DNA from: Gammaproteobacteria bacterium
Lineage (GTDB): Bacteria > Pseudomonadota > Gammaproteobacteria > JAJPIJ01
Direction: 5' to 3'
NCBI GenBank assembly: GCA_022071965.1
Contig: JAJVIQ010000007.1
Location: 62,001 to 126,000 of the forward strand
DNA: 64,000 bases
Part shown: positions 47,686-57,284 of the stretch, one piece after another
Layout: each line of letters opens with the position of its first letter
Numbering within the stretch: position 1 is the stretch's first letter
Program-made: the position numbers and the translations under genes
The notes under the pieces: generated by a model
Database searches by the model: none
What the model was told of the DNA's origin: nothing
The model's input: the letters and a program-made list of their open reading frames with translations, nothing else

Positions 47686-48912
47686 ATGATTATGTCCCAT
47701 TCCCTGAAGCGACCTCCAGCAAGCGGACCGCTGCGCAACGCGCTGGCGGCGGCAGCTGCCTTTCTTTTGGCTGTGCCCTTCTCCGCCCGGGCGATGGATT
47801 ACACGGCGCCGGGGGAACTCGTGAACATCGGCACCACCAGACTCCACGTGGATTGCCGCGGCGAGGGTACGCCGACGGTAATCATTGACACCGGGCTGGG
47901 CGAATCGGCGCTGGAATGGCTGCCGGTGCGGCAGCGGGTAAGTCATTACACGCGCGTGTGCCTCTACGACCGCGCGGGCTACGGATGGAGTGAGTTCGGG
48001 GAGTTGCCGAGGTCGAGCTCCAGGATCGCCAATGAGCTTTATCTGCTGCTGCGGCAAGCCGGTATCGACGGCCGCCTGGTTCTCGTTGGGCATTCCTACG
48101 GCGGCATGAACATGCAATTGTTCGCGCGGCGCTACCCATACCTGATTGCCGGCATGGTGCTCGTGGACTCCTCCAGCCCCGATCAGATCGGGCGTCTCAC
48201 GCTGCCGCATCTGGACAGCGTCGACAGCATCCGGCCGCGCATGATGGGCGGTCTTGCCACCACCGAATTTCTTGCCAAGCCGATGCTGCCGGCAGTACTG
48301 GACGACGATGGGCCGGGCATGCTCGCGGCACTCATGATGTCGCGTGTTTATACGATGCGCACCGTTGCCAACGAGTATCTCAACTTCAAGGCCAGTGCGC
48401 GCCAGGTGCTGCGCAACAAGGGCCGGATGCCCGACGTGCCGTTGGTGGTCCTTTCCCGGGGGCAGCCCGATCCGGGGGGGGATCGGACATGGGCGCAGGG
48501 AAACGAAGCGCAATGGCGCCTGCTGCAGGCTCAGCTCGCGCGTCTCGCGCCGCGGACTGCCCACATCGTCGCTACGCGCAGCGGTCATGCCATCCACACC
48601 ACGCAGCCGGATCTGGTGACCGATGCGGTGACGATGGTGCTGGATTTCGCCAGGGCGGAGATTCCGGGGCACGAGGGCAGGCGTGACGCCACACTGCAGG
48701 CGAGGACGATGCTGCCGTTCGCGGATGCCCAGTGGATATCAGATAGCCTGCATACCTCCACCGACGTGTGCCCCTTTGGCTGCGACGATCGCGTGTTTGC
48801 GATCAAGACGGCACGCGCGGGTCACCTCGCCGGCACGGTCGAGCCGGCATGGCAGCGGGTTCCCTACGACGCGCAGTCGGGGGCTGCCGCGGTGGTGCCG
48901 GCGACCCCCTGA
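47686..48912 (+). CDS. Secreted alpha/beta hydrolase
   Basis: This 408-residue protein has a signal peptide (LRNALAAAAAFLLAVPFSARAMD, cut near residue 36). The alpha/beta hydrolase core shows an oxyanion region DTGLGESALEW near 68, the nucleophile elbow GHSYGGMNMQLFARRYP near 144-160, LVDSSSPDQIG, and a His in RSGHAIHTTQPDLV near 302. A C-terminal extension of about 80 residues, including a CPFGC segment, follows the hydrolase domain. The substrate is unknown; an esterase or lactonase activity in the periplasm is plausible. A broken paralogue follows in tandem. The start (47686 or the ATG 6 bp later) lies 44 bp from the divergent RDD gene. Confidence 0.8.
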   Translation: MIMSHSLKRPPASGPLRNALAAAAAFLLAVPFSARAMDYTAPGELVNIGTTRLHVDCRGEGTPTVIIDTGLGESALEWLPVRQRVSHYTRVCLYDRAGYGWSEFGELPRSSSRIANELYLLLRQAGIDGRLVLVGHSYGGMNMQLFARRYPYLIAGMVLVDSSSPDQIGRLTLPHLDSVDSIRPRMMGGLATTEFLAKPMLPAVLDDDGPGMLAALMMSRVYTMRTVANEYLNFKASARQVLRNKGRMPDVPLVVLSRGQPDPGGDRTWAQGNEAQWRLLQAQLARLAPRTAHIVATRSGHAIHTTQPDLVTDAVTMVLDFARAEIPGHEGRRDATLQARTMLPFADAQWISDSLHTSTDVCPFGCDDRVFAIKTARAGHLAGTVEPAWQRVPYDAQSGAAAVVPATP

Positions 48913-49068
48913 TACGGTAATCCCCTCGCGCGTGAGGGGAGTCGCGGCGTCCCCGATCTGTCTGCTCCTGTCGCGGCATACAGCTTGTGGGCCTCACATC
49001 AATGGCCTACGGCCATGGGCCGACAGCCTGTGCAGGGCATTGGCATGGCGGCGTCGGAGGTGAGCACC

Positions 49069-50146
49069 ATGATGCACGGGGCGCTGATCAGCGCAGCAAC
49101 GCCGGCCCGTGCGAAAACCGTCGCGCGGACGGCCTTGCTGCTGATGCTTGCCCGGATTTGCCTGTTGGACTGCGGGCTGGCCCGGGCCGAGGAGTTCGAC
49201 GTCCTCAATCCCCCTGGAGGGCTGGTGGATATCGGTGGATATCGCCTGCACATCGACTGTCGCGGTGAGGGCTCGCCGACCGTTGTAATGGAGGCCGGGT
49301 TGGGTGGCATCTCCCTGGAACGGGTCCCGGTCCAGCAGCTCCTTGGTCATCACGGCAGGGTGTGCAGCTACGACTTCGGCGGGTACACGGCGCAGCGCTT
49401 TGCCAGGCGGTACCCGGAGCTCGTGGCCGGTCTCGTGCTGATCGATTCCTCGCATCCGGATCAGGTCGCGCGCTTTCTCGCCCCGCCCCTGAACATGAAT
49501 ACCGCACCGGGCAGGAACACGGCTGGCGTGATCCTGTTGTCGGGCCCGTCGCGGCCACGGGTCAACTTGCCGCAGGAGGCGCGGGTGCCCGGCATGATGC
49601 TGATGGCTTCGCGCAAGGCGCGCATGACGGTCGCGCAGGAATATCTATACATGCGCGACAGCGGCGAATCCATCACGCGCCAGGGAGGAACCCCCGGTGC
49701 CGCTCGCCGTGATCACGCGCGGGCGCGCCGGACGCGGGACCGGGGCTCCGCGATCGCCGATGATCGAGGCACTGTGGATGCAGCTGCAGGACGAGCTGGC
49801 GCAGCGCAGCCCGCGCTCGGTGCATCTGGTCGCGGACGGTGGCGGTCACCACATACACCTCGACCAGCCGCAGCTGGTCGTGGACGCGGTCACGATGGTG
49901 CTCGACTTCGCGCGCGCCAGACACGCGGGTTCGCCCCCGGCCGGCGGCGGCACCACGTGGCTGGCCTTCAACGGCGGGACGTGGAGAACGGACAACCTGC
50001 ATCGTGCGCCCGCCCACGAGCCGGCGCTGCGCGCGAGCGGCGAGCAGCCGGCCGCGCTGGCGCCAGCCGCCGGTCATCCGGCGTGGACTCACGAGCCCGG
50101 TGCGCAGCGGGTTCCCTACCTTCAGGAAGTCGCCTACCGGCGGTAG
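49069..50146 (+). pseudogene. Decayed tandem copy of the alpha/beta hydrolase
   Basis: The first part (49069 to about 49690) translates to a close relative of the upstream hydrolase: signal peptide, GGLVDIGGYRLHIDCRGEG, MEAGLGGISLE, then VCSYD joined directly to FGGYTAQRFARRYPE. Compared with the intact copy about 43 codons are missing in frame, including the G-H-S of the nucleophile elbow. Near 49691-49695, a run of five C, the reading frame breaks. The remaining similarity (VPLAVITRGR, VADGGGHHIHLDQPQLVVDAVTMVLDF) continues in another frame to the stop at 50146. Two independent lesions make it non-functional as a hydrolase. A good GGAGG ribosome-binding site is still present. Confidence 0.85.
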
Positions 50147-50150
50147 ACGC

Positions 50151-51695
50151 TCACTTCATCGTCGGCATGGAGAATTCGGCGCGCTGGGCGGGCCCCGTGG
50201 GCCAGCGTCCGGTCACCGTCTTCAAACGGGTGTAGAAACGCACTCCATCGGCGCCGTGCATATGCAGGGGACCGAACAGCGAGCGCTTCCAGCCGCCAAA
50301 ACTGTGGAATGCCATCGGCACCGGAATGGGGATGTTGATGCCGATCATGCCGGCCTCGATGCGCTGCGTGAAACGCCGGCTGCTGTCGCCGTCACGGGTG
50401 AAGATTGCCGTGCCGTTGCCGTACTCGTGCCGGTTGACCAGCGTAATCGCGCTGTCCAGATCGGGGACGCGGACGACGCACAAAACCGGTCCGAAGATCT
50501 CCTCGCGGTATATGCGCATCTCGGGCGTGACATCGTCGAACAGACAACCGCCGAGAAAGAAACCCTCCTCGAATCCCGCCACCCGCAAACGGCGCCCGTC
50601 CACGACCAGGGTCGCGCCTTCCGCCACGCCGGCATCGACGTAGCCGAGCACCTTGTCGCGGTGGTTGCCCGTCACCAACGGACCCATATCGACCGCCGCG
50701 TCCGTCCCGGGCCCCACGCGTAGCGACTGCACACGCTCTGCCAGTCGCGCCACCAGGCTGTCGGCGATATCGCCGACGGCCACCGCGACCGATATCGCCA
50801 TGCAGCGCTCCCCCGCCGAGCCGTAGGCCGCGCCCATGAGGGCGCTGACCGCCATCTCGAGATCGGCATCGGGCATCACCACCATGTGATTCTTGGCGCC
50901 GCCCAGGGCCTGCACGCGCTTGCCGTGGCGCGAACCCTCGCTGTAGATGTACTCGGCCACCGGTGTCGAGCCGACGAAACTCACGGCGCCTATGCGCGGA
51001 TCGCCGAGCAGGGTATCCACGGCCTCCTTGTCACCGTTGACGACGTTGAACACACCGTCGGGCAGCCCGGCCTCCTGCAGCAGTTCCGCCAGCCGCAGAG
51101 GCGGGGACGGGTCGCGCTCGGAAGGCTTTAGCACGAAGGTATTGCCGCAGGCGATGGCGATCGGGAACATCCACATGGGCACCATCGTGGGGAAATTGAA
51201 GGGGGTCACCCCGGCGCATACACCGACCGGCTGGCGCAGCGACCAGCTGTCGACGTCCGAGCCGACGTTCTCGGAGAATTCCCCCTTGAGCAGGTGCGGG
51301 ATGCCGCAGGCGAATTCCACGACCTCCAGACCGCGCGTCAGCTCACCGCGCGCATCGCCCAGCACCTTGCCATGTTCCGCCGTGATCAGCCCCGCCAACT
51401 CGGCGGCGTTGCGCTCCACCAGCTCCTTGAACCGGAACAGTATGCGGGCGCGCGCCAGCGGCGTGGTCCCCCGCCAGCCCGGCAGCGCGGCATCGGCGGC
51501 GGAGATGGCCGTCTGGGTCTCCGTGCTGCTGGCGAGGGCGATGTTCGCCGCCACCATGCCGGTCGTCGGGTTGTAGACGCGGGCCGTGCGGCCGCTGTTC
51601 CCCGGCACGAAGCGGCCCGCGATGAAATGGCCGAGGTCGCGGGGCGTGGCCTGGGCAGCCACGGGGTCGCGGACTGGTGAAGGTTCGGATTTCAT
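50151..51695 (-). CDS. mmsA: CoA-acylating methylmalonate/malonate-semialdehyde dehydrogenase
   Basis: This 514-residue ALDH-superfamily protein is of the CoA-acylating MmsA type. It has VTPFNFPTMVPMWMFPIAIACGN near residues 165-187, FVGSTPVAEYIYSEGSRHGKRVQALGGAKNH near 245-275 and the nucleophile Cys in GSAGERCMAIS near residue 300. It turns malonate semialdehyde into acetyl-CoA (or methylmalonate semialdehyde into propionyl-CoA). It lies downstream of the alanine dehydrogenase and omega-amino-acid aminotransferase genes on the same strand. That placement fits beta-alanine breakdown rather than valine breakdown; no valine genes are near. Confidence 0.93.
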   Translation of the reverse strand: MKSEPSPVRDPVAAQATPRDLGHFIAGRFVPGNSGRTARVYNPTTGMVAANIALASSTETQTAISAADAALPGWRGTTPLARARILFRFKELVERNAAELAGLITAEHGKVLGDARGELTRGLEVVEFACGIPHLLKGEFSENVGSDVDSWSLRQPVGVCAGVTPFNFPTMVPMWMFPIAIACGNTFVLKPSERDPSPPLRLAELLQEAGLPDGVFNVVNGDKEAVDTLLGDPRIGAVSFVGSTPVAEYIYSEGSRHGKRVQALGGAKNHMVVMPDADLEMAVSALMGAAYGSAGERCMAISVAVAVGDIADSLVARLAERVQSLRVGPGTDAAVDMGPLVTGNHRDKVLGYVDAGVAEGATLVVDGRRLRVAGFEEGFFLGGCLFDDVTPEMRIYREEIFGPVLCVVRVPDLDSAITLVNRHEYGNGTAIFTRDGDSSRRFTQRIEAGMIGINIPIPVPMAFHSFGGWKRSLFGPLHMHGADGVRFYTRLKTVTGRWPTGPAQRAEFSMPTMK

Positions 51696-51749
51696 ATTTC
51701 GACCTCGCTACGCTCGGTTGTTTGCGTGCCAGCGCGGCAGACGCCGGCG

Positions 51750-52868
51750 TCAGCTTCGCAGGGCCTCGGCCGCGGGCACGTATCGCCGCCGCAGGGCCAT
51801 GGCCACCGCCTCGTGCGTGATCATACCCGCATGCACGTTCAGTCCGTTGCACAGGTGGGGATCCTCCGCGCAGGCCCTGCGGAAGCCCTTGTCGGCAAGC
51901 GCAAGGGCGAACGGCAGCGTGGCGTTGTTGAGGGCGAAGGTGGAGGTGCGCGCCACGGCCCCCGGCATGTTGGCCACGCAGTAATGCACGATGCCATCGA
52001 CCACGTAGGTGGGATCGGCGTGCGTGGTGGGTCTGCTGGTCTCGAAGCAGCCGCCCTGGTCGATGGCGATGTCGACGAGGACCGAGCCGGGCCGCATCTT
52101 CTTCAACATTGCACGCGTTACCAGGCGTGGCGTGGAGGCGCCCGGCACCAGCACTGCGCCGATGACCAGGTCGGCGTCGATCACCAGCTTCTCGATGGTA
52201 TCGACGGTTGCAAAGGCCGTATACAGTTTGGAGCCGAACTGCTCATCGAGCTGCTTGAGGCGATCCAGGGACTTGTCCACCACCGTGACGTAAGCCTCCA
52301 GGCCCATGGCCGTGCGCGCGGCGTTGGTGCCGGCGACGCCGCCGCCCAGCACCACTACCTTGCCCGGGTGCACGCCGGGGACACCGCCAAGCAGGATCCC
52401 CGAGCCGCCTCGCTCCTTCTCCAGACAGTGAGCTCCCACCTGCACACCCATACGGCCGGCCACCTCGCTCATCGGCGAGAGCAGCGGCAGGGTGCCGCGA
52501 GGGCTCGTCACCGTCTCGTAGGCGATGGCGGTGCAGCCGGACTTCATGAGCGCGGCCGCCTGGTCCGGGTCCGGGGCGAGATGCAGGTAGGTGAACAAGA
52601 GAAGGCCCTTGCGGAGCATTCTGCACTCGGCGGGCTGCGGCTCCTTGACCTTCACGATCATCTCGCTCTTGGCGAAGATCTCCGGCGCGCCGGCGGCGAT
52701 GCGCGCCCCCGCGGCCCGGTAGGCCTTGTCGTCGAAGCCGATGCCCAGTCCGGCGCCGCTCTGCACCGTGACCCGGTGCCCGTGATGAACGAGTTCCCGC
52801 ACGCTCGACGGCACCAGCCCGACGCGGTATTCGTGGGTCTTGACCTCTTTTGGAACCCCTATGAGCAT
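51750..52868 (-). CDS. ald: Alanine dehydrogenase
   Basis: This 372-residue NAD-dependent alanine dehydrogenase starts [18 protein letters not shown]. The substrate-site lysine lies in KVKEPQPAE near residue 74 and the active His in LHLAPD near 96. The NAD motif [14 protein letters not shown] is near 170 and [18 protein letters not shown] near 270. It deaminates L-alanine to pyruvate and ammonia. Placed between an omega-amino-acid:pyruvate aminotransferase and mmsA, it would recycle the alanine formed by the transaminase back to the pyruvate acceptor. ATG at 52868 gives the canonical N-terminus; the longer frame is a shadow. Confidence 0.95.
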   Translation of the reverse strand: MLIGVPKEVKTHEYRVGLVPSSVRELVHHGHRVTVQSGAGLGIGFDDKAYRAAGARIAAGAPEIFAKSEMIVKVKEPQPAECRMLRKGLLLFTYLHLAPDPDQAAALMKSGCTAIAYETVTSPRGTLPLLSPMSEVAGRMGVQVGAHCLEKERGGSGILLGGVPGVHPGKVVVLGGGVAGTNAARTAMGLEAYVTVVDKSLDRLKQLDEQFGSKLYTAFATVDTIEKLVIDADLVIGAVLVPGASTPRLVTRAMLKKMRPGSVLVDIAIDQGGCFETSRPTTHADPTYVVDGIVHYCVANMPGAVARTSTFALNNATLPFALALADKGFRRACAEDPHLCNGLNVHAGMITHEAVAMALRRRYVPAAEALRS

Positions 52869-52921
52869 CGCTACCCCCCGGGGCCGTGGAGCGACGGCAT
52901 TCTGCTTCGCGTCATGCGTTG

Positions 52922-54247
52922 TCAGCCGACGGCGCGTATGGCCTCGGCAAGCGTGGTGAAGATCTGCTCGATGTGCGGCCTCTCGACGATGAGCGGCGGC
53001 GACAGGGCGATGGTCTCGGCGGTGTGCCGCACCAGCAAGCCGCGCTCGAAGCAGCGGGTGAACACCTCGTAGGCCCGGCTGCCGGGCCGATCCGGGCGCG
53101 GCGCCAGCTCCACCGCCGCCACGAGTCCGATGTTGCGGATGTCGATGACGTTCGGTTCCCCGCGCAGGGAGTGCGCCGCGTCCTCCCAGCAAGGCGCGAG
53201 TTCGGTCCCGCGTGTGAACAGGCCCTCCTGCTCGTATATGTCCAGTGCCGCCAGCGCCGCCGCGCAGGCGACGGGGTGTCCGGAATAGGTGTAGCCATGA
53301 AACAGCTCGATGGCATCGTGGGCCGTTCCCACATTCATGAACGCGTCGTGGATGTGTTTGCGCACGAACACCGCGCCCATGGGCACCGCACCGTTCGTGA
53401 TGCCCTTGGCGGTGGTGATGATGTCCGGCTGCACATCGAAGTACTGGGCGCCGAACGGCGTGCCCAGGCGGCCGAATCCGGTGATCACCTCGTCGAATAT
53501 CAGCAGTATCCCGTACTTGGTGCAGATCTCGCGCAGCCGCTGCAGGTAGCCGTGCGGCGGCAGAATGACACCTGCGGAGCCCTGCACCGGCTCGACGATG
53601 ACGGCGGCAATGGTCGATGCGTCATGGAGGGCGACGATGCGCTCCAGCACGTCCGCCAGGTGCACGCCCCAGTCCGGCACGCCCCGTGTGAAGGCGTTGT
53701 GTTCCAGGTCGAAGGTATGCGGCAGGTGATCCACCCCCGGCAGCAGCGGTCCGAAGCCCTTGCGATTGTTGCCCAGCCCGCCGACAGAGATACCGCCGAA
53801 GCCGACCCCGTGATAACCCTTTTCGCGACCGATGAGGCGGGTGCGCGCCGCCTCGCCGCGGACCCGATGATAGGAGATGGCGATCTTGAGCGCCGTGTCC
53901 ACCGATTCTGAGCCCGAGTTGGTGAAGAACACATGGTCGATGTCGCCCGGCATGTGCCTGATGAGGCGTGCGGCCAGTTCGAACGGCAACGGATGCGCCA
54001 TCTGGAAGGTCGGCGCGAAATCCAGCTGGCGTACCTGCCGGGCAACGGCGTCGTTGATGCGTTGCCGGCCGTGACCGAGGTTCACGCACCACAGCCCGGA
54101 GGTACCATCGAGTATCGTGCGGCCGTCGGCGGACGTGAAATGCATGTCTCTGGCCGCCACCAGCAGTCGCGGGCTGCCCTTGAACTGGCGGTTGGCCGTG
54201 AAGGGCATCCAGAACGCATCAAGATCGGGCGCGGCGGGGTTTGTCAT
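52922..54247 (-). CDS. Omega-amino acid (beta-alanine):pyruvate aminotransferase
   Basis: This 441-residue class III PLP aminotransferase starts with FWMPFTANRQFKGSPRLL near residues 12-29, typical of beta-alanine:pyruvate transaminases. It has the FTNSGSESVDTALKIA cofactor-phosphate segment near 108-123, Asp252 in FDEVITGFGR and the PLP lysine at about 281 in TTAKGITNGAVP. It would convert beta-alanine (or related omega-amines) plus pyruvate to malonate semialdehyde plus alanine, feeding MmsA and Ald encoded downstream. It is divergent from the puuR-like regulator, with a sigma-70-like promoter at 54296-54323. Confidence 0.9.
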   Translation of the reverse strand: MTNPAAPDLDAFWMPFTANRQFKGSPRLLVAARDMHFTSADGRTILDGTSGLWCVNLGHGRQRINDAVARQVRQLDFAPTFQMAHPLPFELAARLIRHMPGDIDHVFFTNSGSESVDTALKIAISYHRVRGEAARTRLIGREKGYHGVGFGGISVGGLGNNRKGFGPLLPGVDHLPHTFDLEHNAFTRGVPDWGVHLADVLERIVALHDASTIAAVIVEPVQGSAGVILPPHGYLQRLREICTKYGILLIFDEVITGFGRLGTPFGAQYFDVQPDIITTAKGITNGAVPMGAVFVRKHIHDAFMNVGTAHDAIELFHGYTYSGHPVACAAALAALDIYEQEGLFTRGTELAPCWEDAAHSLRGEPNVIDIRNIGLVAAVELAPRPDRPGSRAYEVFTRCFERGLLVRHTAETIALSPPLIVERPHIEQIFTTLAEAIRAVG

Positions 54248-54295
54248 GGGGCATGGTTCGCCGGGAGTCTGGTCAGAAGCGGTAGTGATTGGAAA

Positions 54296-54323
54296 ATCAT
54301 AGCATGATAAAAATAATAGACAA
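54296..54323 (-). promoter_or_regulatory. Sigma-70-like promoter of aminotransferase-ald-mmsA operon
   Basis: On the minus strand TTGTCT (54318-54323, four of six to TTGACA) and TATGAT (54296-54301, five of six to TATAAT) are separated by 16 bp in AT-rich DNA, about 50 bp before the aminotransferase ATG. Confidence 0.5.
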
Positions 54324-54353
54324 CGAGGCCGTTGGAGCACGCTTTTTCTGCGC

Positions 54354-54359
54354 TATAAT
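54354..54359 (+). promoter_or_regulatory. -10 hexamer of the puuR-puuC promoter
   Basis: A perfect TATAAT lies 46 bp before the regulator's favoured ATG. A weak -35-like TTGGAG stands 16 bp upstream (54332-54337). The adjacent PuuR-like box (54368-54382) covers the expected transcription start, consistent with autorepression. Confidence 0.5.
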
Positions 54360-54367
54360 TTTCTTTG

Positions 54368-54382
54368 TGTTTAGTATTTTAT
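54368..54382 (+). promoter_or_regulatory. PuuR-like operator box 1
   Basis: TGTTTAGTATTTTAT matches the complement of the E. coli PuuR site as I recall it (AAAATATAATGAACA, complement TGTTCATTATATTTT) at 11 of 15 positions. It lies between the TATAAT and the start of the XRE-cupin regulator gene, a natural autoregulation position. It shares GTTTARTA with boxes at 59404 and 59606. Confidence 0.5.
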
Positions 54383-54404
54383 GATCGCCGCGAGGGCAGG
54401 CGCG

Positions 54405-55001
54405 ATGGCCAAGAAGAGATCTGCCGGCCGGCAGAAGAAGGATGAGCGCGTCGTGGCCGAGGACATCGGCGCGCGCCTGCAGGCCATTCGCACGATGGTC
54501 GGTCTGTCGCAGCGCGAACTCGCCAAGCGCGCCGGCGTTACCAACGGAATGATCTCGCTCATCGAGCAGAACCGCGTGAGTCCTTCCATCAGCTCGCTGA
54601 AAAAGGTGCTCGAGGGCATACCGATGTCGCTGGCGGATTTTTTCACCATGGACCTCGGCGGCAATGGGCAGATCTTTTATCACGACGATGATCTTCCCGA
54701 CCTCGGCGGCGGCCGCATCTCGTTTCGGCTGGTCGGCTTCAACCGGCACAACCGGGCCATGTCGATACTCCATGAGCGCTACAATCCCGGCGCCGACACC
54801 GGCGAAGAGATGCTCTCGCATGCCGGCGAGGAAGGCGGTGTCGTGGTGCGCGGCGCCATCGAGCTGACCGTCGGCGGCCAGAAGCGGATGCTGGGACCGG
54901 GTGACGCCTACTACTTCGAGAGCCGCCTTCCGCACCGTTTCCGCAACACCGGCGACGAGATCTGCGAGATCATCAGCGCCAATTCGCCGCCCACCTTCTG
55001 A
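54405..55001 (+). CDS. puuR: XRE-cupin transcriptional regulator, PuuR-like
   Basis: This 198-residue two-domain regulator has an N-terminal helix-turn-helix (IGARLQAIRTMVGLSQRELAKRAGVTNGMISLIEQNRVSPSI, in pieces, near residues 22-63) and a C-terminal cupin domain (GEEMLSHAGEEGGVVVRGAIEL near 130-151, PHRFRN near 177). The layout and the position next to puuC and polyamine genes match PuuR, the putrescine-responsive repressor. ATG at 54405 is favoured over 54381 because the latter falls inside the putative operator and lacks a ribosome-binding site. It is 16 bp before puuC and probably co-transcribed. Confidence 0.85.
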   Translation: MAKKRSAGRQKKDERVVAEDIGARLQAIRTMVGLSQRELAKRAGVTNGMISLIEQNRVSPSISSLKKVLEGIPMSLADFFTMDLGGNGQIFYHDDDLPDLGGGRISFRLVGFNRHNRAMSILHERYNPGADTGEEMLSHAGEEGGVVVRGAIELTVGGQKRMLGPGDAYYFESRLPHRFRNTGDEICEIISANSPPTF

Positions 55002-55017
55002 ACGGAAAGGCACGAAT

Positions 55018-56517
55018 ATGAACAAACCGGAAAGCATCGACTGGGTGAGGCAGGCAGCCCTGCTGAAGCCGCGTACCAGGTGCTTCATCGAGGGCCGCTT
55101 TCTCGATGCGGCGAGCGGCGAGACCTTCGCCTGCGTGAGTCCGATCGACGGGCGGGTCCTGGCGCAGGTCGCGCGCGGCGGCGCGAGGGACATCGATCGC
55201 GCGGTGGCAAGCGCACGCGCCGCCTTCGAGGACGGCCGCTGGTCCCGCCTGCCGCCGGCCCAGCGCAAATGCGTCCTGCAGGCCTTTGCCGCCTCGATAC
55301 TCGCGCACGGCGACGAGCTCGCGCTGACCGAGACCCTCGACATGGGCAAGCCCGTACGCTTCAGTCTTGCCGTCGATGTCGCCGCCACCGCGCGCTGCAT
55401 CAACTGGTACGGCGAGGCCATCGACAAGGTCTATGACGAGATTGCGCCCACCGCCCCCTCGGCGCTGGCGCTGATCAGGCGCGAGCCCACGGGCGTCGTC
55501 GGCGCGATCGTGCCGTGGAACTACCCGATGATCATGGCTGCGTGGAAGCTCGGGCCGGCGCTCGCGGCGGGCAATTCGGTGGTGCTCAAACCCAGCGAGA
55601 AGTCGCCGCTCAGCGCCCTGCGGATCGCCGAGCTCGCGGTCGAGGCCGGCATTCCTCCGGGCGTGCTCAACGTCGTTCCCGGTTACGGCGAGGAGGCCGG
55701 CGAGGCGCTCGCGCTGCACATGGACGTCGATGTGATCGGATTCACGGGATCCACGCGCGTGGGGCGGCGCATGCTCGAGTACGCCAGCCGCAGCAACCTG
55801 AAGCGCATCTACAACGAGCTCGGCGGGAAGTCGGCATTCGTCGTCTTTCCCGATTTCGACGATCTCGACCGCGCCGCGAAGACGGCGGCCGGGTGCATGT
55901 TCTTCAACCAGGGCGAGTCGTGCAACGCGCCCTCGCGGCTGGTGGTCCACGAGGCCATTGCCGAGGAATTCGTGCAGCGGCTCGTGGCCGAGGCGCCGGC
56001 CTTTGCACCGGCCGACCCCCTGGACGTCAACACGGTCATGGGCGCGCTCGTCGATGATGGCCAGATGAAGACGGTGATGCGCTATATCGACGTGGGCAGC
56101 AGGGAGGGCGCGCGCTGCGCCGCCGGCGGCCGGCGCGCGCGGCCGGACAGCGGCGGCTACTACGTCGAGCCGACGGTCTTCGACGGTGTGCGCACCGACA
56201 TGACCATCGCGCGCGAGGAGATCTTCGGGCCCGTGCTGAGCGTCATCCGGTTCCGCGACGAGGCCGAGGCGATCGCCATCGCCAACGGCACGACCTACGG
56301 CCTGCAGGCAAGCGTGTGGAGTTCCAACATCGATCGCGCCCATCGCGTCGCACGGTCGCTGAGGGCTGGTACCGTGCACGTGAACGAGTACGACGAGGAC
56401 GATATCACCGTCCCGTTCGGCGGCTACAAGCAATCCGGCAACGGCCGCGACAAGTCGCTGCACGCGCTCGAGAAGTACACGGAACTGAAGACGACGTGGA
56501 TCCGATTGCAGATGTGA
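55018..56517 (+). CDS. puuC: Gamma-glutamyl-gamma-aminobutyraldehyde dehydrogenase (PuuC-like)
   Basis: This 499-residue NAD(P)-dependent aldehyde dehydrogenase has GAIVPWNYPMIMAAWKLGPALAAGN near residues 162-186, FTGSTRVG near 242, the general base in ELGGKSAFVVF near 263 and the nucleophile Cys in NQGESCNAPSR near 301. PuuC oxidises gamma-glutamyl-gamma-aminobutyraldehyde in the putrescine pathway and accepts other amino-aldehydes. It directly follows puuR; puuB, puuD and puuA are within 5 kb. Confidence 0.9.
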   Translation: MNKPESIDWVRQAALLKPRTRCFIEGRFLDAASGETFACVSPIDGRVLAQVARGGARDIDRAVASARAAFEDGRWSRLPPAQRKCVLQAFAASILAHGDELALTETLDMGKPVRFSLAVDVAATARCINWYGEAIDKVYDEIAPTAPSALALIRREPTGVVGAIVPWNYPMIMAAWKLGPALAAGNSVVLKPSEKSPLSALRIAELAVEAGIPPGVLNVVPGYGEEAGEALALHMDVDVIGFTGSTRVGRRMLEYASRSNLKRIYNELGGKSAFVVFPDFDDLDRAAKTAAGCMFFNQGESCNAPSRLVVHEAIAEEFVQRLVAEAPAFAPADPLDVNTVMGALVDDGQMKTVMRYIDVGSREGARCAAGGRRARPDSGGYYVEPTVFDGVRTDMTIAREEIFGPVLSVIRFRDEAEAIAIANGTTYGLQASVWSSNIDRAHRVARSLRAGTVHVNEYDEDDITVPFGGYKQSGNGRDKSLHALEKYTELKTTWIRLQM

Positions 56518-57284
56518 CCGGGAGCATCGACCCTGCGAAGATATCCCGGCCGGAACCCCGCCGGGGGACTTTTGCGGAACGCATCGTGGCACACGGGCGA
56601 CGGCAAGCACCACGGCTTCCCGTACCAATGAGGCCGCCGAAGTCCGGCATCGAGGGCCCCTGCGCGTTCGATGGGAACCGGCACGAGGTGGCGCTCGATC
56701 CGATGCGCGGCCGGCGCAGGATCGCATCGCTACTCTAACGTGCGGCAGTGATGACGAAGCCGCGGGCCCGGGCCCGGATGTCCTTGGAGGCCGCGTGCAT
56801 GGATCGGTGCAGCGTCAAGGCGGCCGGGTGTTGCTGCCGCTGACGCTGACGGAACTTCCCCCGCGATTGCCTGTCGCCACGGATGACGGGGCCTGGGATC
56901 GCCAGCGCAGCGCGGGGCTACGTCGAGTTCTCTCGAACGGCCGCGACGGCGCTCGTCAACTGCCGCCCGATGGCGGGCCGGCCGCGGCTGTAGGCCACGG
57001 CCGGCCGGGATCTCGTCCGGGACGCCCGTATTCGGAGCGGGCACCCGGCACACCGAATCAACAGCGCGAGGCGACCAGCCGCATGCACCTGCCCATACCT
57101 CTGCCCAGCGATGCCGACGAGACGTCCCCGGGGGCGTTACGGCTGCCGATGCTGCCGCTGCGGGGGATGCGCCTCATCAGGCGACTGTTGCCCATCACTG
57201 CGGATGGCGACATCCGGAAGGTGATCGATGCGGCACACCGGCCCGATCGGCACGTGGCGGACGCTCTGCAATGCTTGCCGGAGC
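56518..57284. other. 767-bp region without a confident gene
   Basis: Frames here give Arg/Pro/Gly-rich translations on both strands. A short rightward ORF (57083-57292, 69 residues, start MHLPIPLPSDADET) ends 4 bp into the next gene and could be translated, but I recognise nothing in it and leave it uncalled. A weak stem-loop follows puuC at 56545-56574. Confidence 0.4.
56545..56574 (+). terminator. Possible terminator after puuC
   Basis: The arms CCCGGC and GCCGGG with a 9-nt loop are followed, after GGAC, by TTTT. It begins 29 bp after the puuC stop. The stem is short and the T-run brief, so this is only a candidate. Confidence 0.35.

Noticed and set aside
49697-50146. An independent 149-codon gene
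   Set aside because: Its product aligns with the C-terminal half of the upstream hydrolase and continues the broken copy in a shifted frame, so it is part of the pseudogene.
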